Assembly (NCBI RefSeq): GCF_002954355.1
Contig: NZ_MQVV01000017.1
Location: 62,001 to 126,000 of the forward strand
Direction: 5' to 3'
DNA: 64,000 bases
DNA from: Nonlabens tegetincola
GTDB lineage: Bacteria > Bacteroidota > Bacteroidia > Flavobacteriales > Flavobacteriaceae
Shown piece by piece: positions 59,407 to 64,000 of this stretch. The notes under the pieces were generated by a model that saw only the letters and a list, made by a program, of their open reading frames with translations, was not told the DNA's origin and ran no database searches. The translations under genes were made by a program, and so were the position numbers. Positions within the stretch are counted from its first letter, which is position 1; each line of letters opens with the position of its first letter.

Positions 59407-59445
59407 TAATTGGAATTATTCCTATTTTTGGAACTATTCCAATTA
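59407..59445 (+). promoter_or_regulatory. Double GGAATnATTCC operator around the exonuclease promoter
   Basis: Two near-identical dyads, GGAATTATTCC (59412-59422) and GGAACTATTCC (59430-59440), flank the -7 box TATTTTTG (59423-59430); the whole stretch 59407-59445 is a 16-bp-arm inverted repeat with two mismatches. A dimeric repressor would occlude the promoter. Regulator unknown. Confidence 0.6.
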
Positions 59446-60848
59446 TGAATTTACAAGAGCAAGATTTTGTTATAGTAGACCTAGAAACTACAGGTAGTGG
59501 ACTGGGCGGAAATCGCATCACAGAGATATGTATGGTGCGCCTGCGAGGTGAAGAAATACTAGATAAATATACCAGTCTAGTGGATCCCCAAATGCTTATT
59601 CCTGATTTTATTACTAGTCTCACAGGCATTGATAATGAAATGACTAGTAGCGCTCCGCTTTTTGAGGAGATTGCTCAGGATATATTAGATTTTACTAAGG
59701 ATGCTGTTTTTGTAGCGCATAATGTGAGTTTTGATTACAACGTTTTACGCAATGAATTTAAAAGGTTGGAACTACCATTTACCCGTAAAAAATTATGTAC
59801 GGTAAGATTGTCTAGAAAAATTATTCCTGGGTTTCCTAGTTATAGTTTAGGACGTTTGTGTAATTCATTAGGTATCGATCTTGTAAACAGGCATCGCGCT
59901 GAAGGTGACACTGATGCAACGGTAGAATTATTTAAATTACTGCTTACAAAACCCGATGCAAGCGAAGTAATGCTAAAGGCTCTTAAGCCCAAAAGTCGTG
60001 AGGGAACTTTTCCACCACACCTAGACCGATCTCAATTTAATGAGTTACCAGAAATTCCTGGAGTTTATCTTTTTAAAAATCAAGCACAGAAGGTCATTTA
60101 TGTAGGAAAAGCAATTAATTTAAAGAAAAGGGTACTCTCTCATTTTTATAACAAACGCAGTAAGTCCTATCATATGTGTCAAGAAATTCATCACGTTGAA
60201 CATATTCCAACTGGTAGTGAATTGGTTGCGCTGTTGCAAGAGGCAGAACTTATTCTTCACTACTACCCAAAATATAATGCTGCACAAAAAAAACCAAGAC
60301 GTTCCTACCAGATTTTACATTATAAAAATCAAAAAGGCGTAATTCAGTTTGCGGTAGGAGTTATGAAATCCTACGACTCTAGATTAGTTACTCATTACAG
60401 TCGAGCACACGCCGTAGAACAGCTGGAACAATTGTGTGAGGAATATAATCTGTGTCCTAGGTATTGTAGTTTTAACACTAAAGAACATTGCACCAGCCAT
60501 TATAAAATAAAATCATGTAAAGGAGTATGTAGAGAAGAGGAACTTGTTCAACTATATAACATACGAGCTAATCAAGCGATTAAAGCTTTACAAGAGACCA
60601 ATGCTACTTATTTCATTCAAGAACAAGGTAGAACCGAAGATGAATTTTGTTTGGTGATGGTCAAGGATGGTGAGTATGTAGGTTTTGGGTTTGTACCCAA
60701 TCATGAATCTATAGAATCGGTAGAACAAGCAGAAAGCTATATTGAATCTAAAAAGCCTAATTATCACACCTCTCAAATTTTAAGAGCCTATATAGAAAAA
60801 AGGCCTGGTAAACGATTAGAGATAAATAATTGGAGTACTGCTGTTTAA
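59445..60848 (+). CDS. DEDDh exonuclease fused to UvrC-type GIY-YIG nuclease
   Basis: A 467-residue two-domain repair nuclease. Residues 1-~175 are a DnaQ-like 3'-5' exonuclease: VDLETTG (DxE), HNVSFDYNVL (second Asp), HRAEGDTDAT (HxxxxD). Residues ~200-290 are a GIY-YIG domain (IPGVYLFKNQAQKVIYVGKAINLKKRVLSHF in part) as in the UvrC N-terminus, followed by ELILHYYPKYN and a Cys-containing C-terminal part (NLCPRYCSF, HCTSHYKIKSC). Similar fusions occur in mycobacteria and are taken for UvrC-like repair. No neighbours in the same direction besides selO. Confidence 0.9.
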   Translation: MNLQEQDFVIVDLETTGSGLGGNRITEICMVRLRGEEILDKYTSLVDPQMLIPDFITSLTGIDNEMTSSAPLFEEIAQDILDFTKDAVFVAHNVSFDYNVLRNEFKRLELPFTRKKLCTVRLSRKIIPGFPSYSLGRLCNSLGIDLVNRHRAEGDTDATVELFKLLLTKPDASEVMLKALKPKSREGTFPPHLDRSQFNELPEIPGVYLFKNQAQKVIYVGKAINLKKRVLSHFYNKRSKSYHMCQEIHHVEHIPTGSELVALLQEAELILHYYPKYNAAQKKPRRSYQILHYKNQKGVIQFAVGVMKSYDSRLVTHYSRAHAVEQLEQLCEEYNLCPRYCSFNTKEHCTSHYKIKSCKGVCREEELVQLYNIRANQAIKALQETNATYFIQEQGRTEDEFCLVMVKDGEYVGFGFVPNHESIESVEQAESYIESKKPNYHTSQILRAYIEKRPGKRLEINNWSTAV

Positions 60849-60888
60849 ACTATGTTTTTAAAGCTGTTATTTTCAAGTTTACCAAAAA

Positions 60889-60926
60889 GTAAAACGTCAC
60901 CATAGCTTTATGGTGACGTTTTTGTA
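60889..60926. terminator. Bidirectional terminator
   Basis: AACGTCACCATA pairs with TATGGTGACGTT across a four-base loop, A-rich on the left and T-rich on the right, between convergent genes. Confidence 0.9.
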
Positions 60927-60927
60927 T

Positions 60928-61362
60928 TTACCTATTGCTTTGCATGGCGTCCTTATAGTCTGACGCTAGGCTTTTCTTTTGATTTTCAGAAAGTGATTTT
61001 CCAGCAAGTTGAAAAACCTCGTGCTCTTCTTCATCAAGGTGATGTATTACTTTATCGGCTAGGTTTTTCATGTGTGCCAGCCATGCGCTACTATCAAAGT
61101 CTGTGTCATTCAATTTTTCTATTAACTCATCAATTTCATGATGTTCGGCGACGCTGTGTCTGGCTTTATCTTGTGTAAGGTCATCCTTAAATAAAGGAAC
61201 GTAAAAGTACTTCTCCTCTGCGTCGGCATGGATTTGGAGCTCTTTTTTAAGCTCTTCCCAAATGTTTCTTCTAAATTCACTATCACCAGAGGTGTCTAGT
61301 AACTTCTTACAATAATCACGTTGTTTCTCATGGTCTTCTCTTATGGCTTCAAAGATGTTCAT
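60928..61362 (-). CDS. Hemerythrin-domain protein
   Basis: A 144-residue four-helix-bundle protein with non-haem diiron ligands in the HHE pattern: DHEKQR, HADAEEKYFY, EHHEID and HHLDEEEHEVF. These bind O2 or NO, or sense iron or redox state; in other bacteria they form part of stress responses. It follows the PNPOx-like gene by 10 bases on the same strand, so the pair is one operon. Confidence 0.92.
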   Translation of the reverse strand: MNIFEAIREDHEKQRDYCKKLLDTSGDSEFRRNIWEELKKELQIHADAEEKYFYVPLFKDDLTQDKARHSVAEHHEIDELIEKLNDTDFDSSAWLAHMKNLADKVIHHLDEEEHEVFQLAGKSLSENQKKSLASDYKDAMQSNR

Positions 61363-61372
61363 AGTATTTTGG

Positions 61373-61864
61373 TTATAGAGTTAATTTTCCTTTTGTTCCT
61401 ATATCAGTAGGTGTACCGGTTATGGCTGTAAAACCGAGCTTAATCATATTGCTGAGTGCATTGCTTTTAGTATCCCAATACTGACCTTCAAATGGTTGAA
61501 ATTTTAAAATAGTAATGGAAGTATCCTCTTCATTTTCAAACCAATTATTATCAATATTTGAGTACAACTCTTTAATCAATTCTCTGTCATGAGAAATTAT
61601 CGTTTCTCCATATACAATTAGGAACTGGTGGCTTGAAGGATCTGAAAACACAATTTGAGATTCTGCATCAATTTGAATATTCTGATTGTGCTCACTATCC
61701 TTTTTGCTAAAGAATAAAATGGTTCCATCGTCCTCTACCCTTTTTAAGGTCATGGGAATTGAGTGAATAGGAAATTTATCAAGTGCGGTTTGAAGGATTC
61801 CAGTTTGAATTTCTCTGGTTAATTCTAGGTACTTTTCTCTTGCTTCTCGTTGGGTTAAATTCAT
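61373..61864 (-). CDS. Pyridoxamine-phosphate-oxidase-like flavoprotein (general stress protein 26 type)
   Basis: A 163-residue split-barrel flavin-binding protein: IHSIPMTLKRVEDDGTILFFSKKDSEHNQNI spans the first barrel strands, QIVFSDPSSHQFLIVYGETIIS the next, and ILKFQPFEGQYWDTKSNALSN the last. Cofactor may be FMN, F420 or haem; members of this group often act in stress protection. It opens an operon with the hemerythrin gene, both on the minus strand. Confidence 0.88.
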   Translation of the reverse strand: MNLTQREAREKYLELTREIQTGILQTALDKFPIHSIPMTLKRVEDDGTILFFSKKDSEHNQNIQIDAESQIVFSDPSSHQFLIVYGETIISHDRELIKELYSNIDNNWFENEEDTSITILKFQPFEGQYWDTKSNALSNMIKLGFTAITGTPTDIGTKGKLTL

Positions 61865-62058
61865 GTTGCTAGTTTTTCTTTTAAATCTATTGAACTTAAA
61901 AGGGCAAGCGTATTAATGAAATATGAATTAACAGAATTTAAGACTGATTGTTACAAGTTTTCAGAACTTAATTTTATTAAGAAGATTTTAAGTTTAACTC
62001 CTTCATTTAGTAATCATTAAATAACAATTCGTTAAGACAAAAAACTGTGCTTGCATAT

Positions 62059-62066
62059 TAAATTTG
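62059..62066 (+). promoter_or_regulatory. -7 box TAAATTTG of the 44-codon gene
   Basis: Exact TAnnTTTG match 17 bases before the ATG at 62083; leader about 12 bases. Confidence 0.55.
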
Positions 62067-62082
62067 AAAAAAAAAGCAAACA

Positions 62083-62217
62083 ATGAAAGAGTACTATCTA
62101 ACCAATGGTTATAGTGATTACAAAAGAAAGGTAATGACTGATGACAATTCAACTAAGGAAAAACCCAAAGTTGAACCTCAAGAGCTATTTGATACAAGGT
62201 ATCAAAGTAAACTTTAA
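62083..62217 (+). CDS. 44-residue small protein
   Basis: A short gene framed by an exact -7 box and a strong terminator that begins at its stop codon. The product (MKEYYLTNGYSDYKRKV... ending RYQSKL) is charged and Tyr-rich, with no membrane segment or signal. No family recognised. The compact promoter-gene-terminator unit makes it likely to be real; it could also encode a small RNA whose 3' end is that terminator. Confidence 0.55.
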   Translation: MKEYYLTNGYSDYKRKVMTDDNSTKEKPKVEPQELFDTRYQSKL

Positions 62218-62244
62218 ACGGCTGGTTTCCCAGCCGTTTTTTTT
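62216..62244 (+). terminator. Rho-independent terminator of the 44-codon gene
   Basis: AACGGCTGG and CCAGCCGTT pair across a four-base loop with eight T after it; the stem overlaps the TAA. Confidence 0.92.
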
Positions 62245-62264
62245 ATTCTAAAGTATAGTAATAC

Positions 62265-63932
62265 TTAAAAGGACTCTAATAGGATTGTGTTGTTAACCAC
62301 TTGTATGGACACCATTCCATCTTCTACAGAAAGTATTTTATCGGAATAAGCATCTCTAATCTCAGTTGCATTAGGGAATACTTTTTTAACTTCGATAGTA
62401 GTTGGACCGTTAGTTAAACCAGTTCCTACTAGTACGTCGTCAACGACTCCATTTTTATTGTAAAAACGGGCGAACAACACGCCTTGGCCATCGTGTTCTA
62501 GTTTAAAATGTTTTCCGGCTCCTACAGCAGGATGATTAGATCTAAATGTTCCTAACTTTTGATAATGCGACAACAAATTGTTGTCGATAGCATTCCAATT
62601 CATCATAGAACGTAGATTAGCATCACCCAAAGCTCCGTCAACTATCAATTGTCTTGCAGTTTCATCACCGTAGTAGGTTTGTGCCATTCCTGGAGCTAGT
62701 AGTAGCTTTGTAGCTGCTTCATACCTTTTTTCTCTTCTAGGATCAAATGGTTGCCCATCATCATGACTGCTTATGTAGTTCATGAAGTAAGCTTTATCAT
62801 TTGGATCTTCGTTTAGTAAGCTTTCGCGAAAGCTATCATACTTACTAAATAATTCTTCATAACTAGCCTGTGCATGTCTTTTGAAACCAAAATTGATCAT
62901 GCCGTCATAACCATAATCGAAATAATCTACTTGATTCTCGTCACTGAATGGAAAAGGTCTACCACCTGCTACTTCCCAACCATACAACTCACCTAAAACG
63001 AAAAACTCATCGTCATGAATCATTAAATCAGGATGGTTGGACTTCCATTTTTCAAATGCTTTTTTAGATTGATCAATAAAGGTTTGCCATACATCTTCTT
63101 CAACATGTTTAACTGTATCTACTCTAAATCCATCTACACCTGTTTCACGTGCATAATCAGTAACCCATTTAATAAGATAATTAGAAGGTGTACGTGGTAA
63201 ACCGGTTTCCTCAAAGAAGGCATCGATTTCCTGTATTTCTTGTTCGTATCTACCTTCTTTTTTCCATTTCTGGATTAAGATTTCTGGTAACTCGACTTCT
63301 TTACTACTATTCGTTAAAATATCTGGTAAATTGTTAGTTAGTGTACAGTCAACAGCTGTCGCTTGATCTTGATAGGTACAGGTAGGTGTAGTTCGCACCC
63401 AATCTGATGGCCAAACGGGATCTAACTCGGTTACAGGACCTGTGTGGTTAATAACCACATCTAGTAAAACTCTTATATCCTGATCGTGAGCTTTTTGAAC
63501 TATGGTTTTAAATTCCTCGTAAGTTCCATAGCTGGGTTCAATAGCTGTCCAATCCTTTGCCCAATATCCATGAAAAGCATAAGTATTTCCTGTTCCTTCA
63601 TCAACGCTGCCATGAATTTGCTCCCAAATAGGTGTAAGCCATATTGCATTTACTCCTAAATCAGAGAAGTAACCTTCATCTAGCTTTTGTATAATCCCTG
63701 CAAAATCACCACCTCTAAAATCTCTAAGTTTTCCTGTCTCTAGGTCTCTATTTATAATAGTGTCATTAGTGGTATCACCGTTTTTGAATCTATCTGTAAG
63801 TAAAAAATAAACATGTGCGCTTGACCAATCAAACACCTTTTCTGGAACGGCAACATCCGCATTATCTTTTGAATTACATGATGTTATAACCAATGCAAGT
63901 AGCAAAAAGAAAAGTAAATAGATATGTTTCAT
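62265..63932 (-). CDS. GH13 alpha-amylase-type lipoprotein
   Basis: A 555-residue glycoside hydrolase anchored by a lipid: start at 63932 gives MKHIYLLFFLLLALVITSC with Cys at residue 19; nine extra residues upstream (from 63959) would spoil it. The GH13 barrel motifs are in order: DVVINH (about residue 158), GFRVDTVKH with the nucleophile Asp272, GELYGWE with acid/base Glu315, and ISSHDDGQP for the third acidic residue, in place of the usual NHD. Likely a periplasmic or surface maltodextrinase/amylase. The palindrome encodes DSFRES near 62819. It reaches almost to the right end of the window. Confidence 0.93.
   Translation of the reverse strand: MKHIYLLFFLLLALVITSCNSKDNADVAVPEKVFDWSSAHVYFLLTDRFKNGDTTNDTIINRDLETGKLRDFRGGDFAGIIQKLDEGYFSDLGVNAIWLTPIWEQIHGSVDEGTGNTYAFHGYWAKDWTAIEPSYGTYEEFKTIVQKAHDQDIRVLLDVVINHTGPVTELDPVWPSDWVRTTPTCTYQDQATAVDCTLTNNLPDILTNSSKEVELPEILIQKWKKEGRYEQEIQEIDAFFEETGLPRTPSNYLIKWVTDYARETGVDGFRVDTVKHVEEDVWQTFIDQSKKAFEKWKSNHPDLMIHDDEFFVLGELYGWEVAGGRPFPFSDENQVDYFDYGYDGMINFGFKRHAQASYEELFSKYDSFRESLLNEDPNDKAYFMNYISSHDDGQPFDPRREKRYEAATKLLLAPGMAQTYYGDETARQLIVDGALGDANLRSMMNWNAIDNNLLSHYQKLGTFRSNHPAVGAGKHFKLEHDGQGVLFARFYNKNGVVDDVLVGTGLTNGPTTIEVKKVFPNATEIRDAYSDKILSVEDGMVSIQVVNNTILLESF
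62819..62834. repeat. Iterated palindrome copy 15, inside the amylase gene
   Basis: Symmetric AGCTTTCGCGAAAGCT, read as FRES. Confidence 0.95.
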
Positions 63933-64000
63933 GAAATAAATTTGAGTACTAAAATACATTCACAATTGTTTTTTATGATGTTATCAGATTTATAAATAAT

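Noticed and set aside
4572-62834. The iterated palindrome as a transposon end or miniature insertion element
   Set aside because: Copies are only 14-24 bp, have no target-site duplications, no conserved flanks beyond the palindrome and no associated transposase; a plain DNA motif fits better.

Overview
The window is a low-GC chromosomal segment from a member of the Bacteroidota, almost certainly a marine Flavobacteriaceae. Support for this: promoters carry the Bacteroidota -7 box TAnnTTTG instead of sigma70 sites; a secreted M28 peptidase ends in a type IX secretion sorting domain; HmuY, DUF2271, DUF6607-like and other Bacteroidota-typical families are present; an SbtA-type bicarbonate transporter occurs; and the tmRNA tag reads GENNYALAA. 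Genus cannot be fixed from sequence alone; a Nonlabens/Dokdonia/Leeuwenhoekiella-like organism is my guess. There are no rRNA or tRNA genes, CRISPR arrays, transposases or phage genes.

Layout. 1-13.8 kb: 3' end of groEL, an exported M28 peptidase, an SDR, uvrA, a DoxX-like protein, prmC, a ZIP transporter, a LemA-TPM-TPM operon, an AlaDH/saccharopine-dehydrogenase-like enzyme and a cupredoxin-like protein. 13.9-16.0 kb: tmRNA gene followed by a 93-bp direct repeat that brackets 1.47 kb of decayed, foreign-looking sequence. 16.1-26.6 kb: an iron/haem region, with HmuY lipoprotein and TonB receptor divergent from DUF6607-like, ankyrin, DUF2271-like and PepSY-flavodoxin reductase genes, then a Cys-rich protein, a small protein and an outer-membrane barrel; three starts carry a shared Fur-like motif. 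26.7-31 kb: a hemN operon behind a CRP/FNR-like dyad, then a LysR regulator divergent from two small genes and sbtA. 31.4-41.6 kb: nrdB (with ATP-cone) and nrdA, mazG, tandem exported thioredoxins, a MoxR ATPase, a lipoprotein and recG. 41.8-49.1 kb: purL, a frameshifted small membrane-protein gene, and a TPP-riboswitch operon thiM-thiE-tenA-thiD. 49.2-64 kb: a lipoprotein, a PLP decarboxylase, a nitroreductase, an MRJP-like lipoprotein, oxyR divergent from an exported katG, selO, an exonuclease/GIY-YIG fusion, a PNPOx-like/hemerythrin pair, a 44-residue ORF and a GH13 amylase lipoprotein.

The most unusual signal is a highly iterated palindrome, GCTTTCGCGAAAGC, present 14 times exactly and once as a one-base-insertion variant, about every 4 kb. 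Thirteen copies lie inside genes and are read in all three frames as AFAKA, FRES or LSRK; two longer 20-bp copies lie between genes. Chance would give essentially none. It looks like a genome-wide DNA-level element that proteins tolerate.

Functionally the segment mixes housekeeping genes (DNA repair, nucleotide synthesis, translation release and rescue) with accessory traits suited to a marine particle- or surface-associated heterotroph: regulated iron uptake, peroxide defence, bicarbonate import, vitamin B1 salvage and secreted hydrolases.
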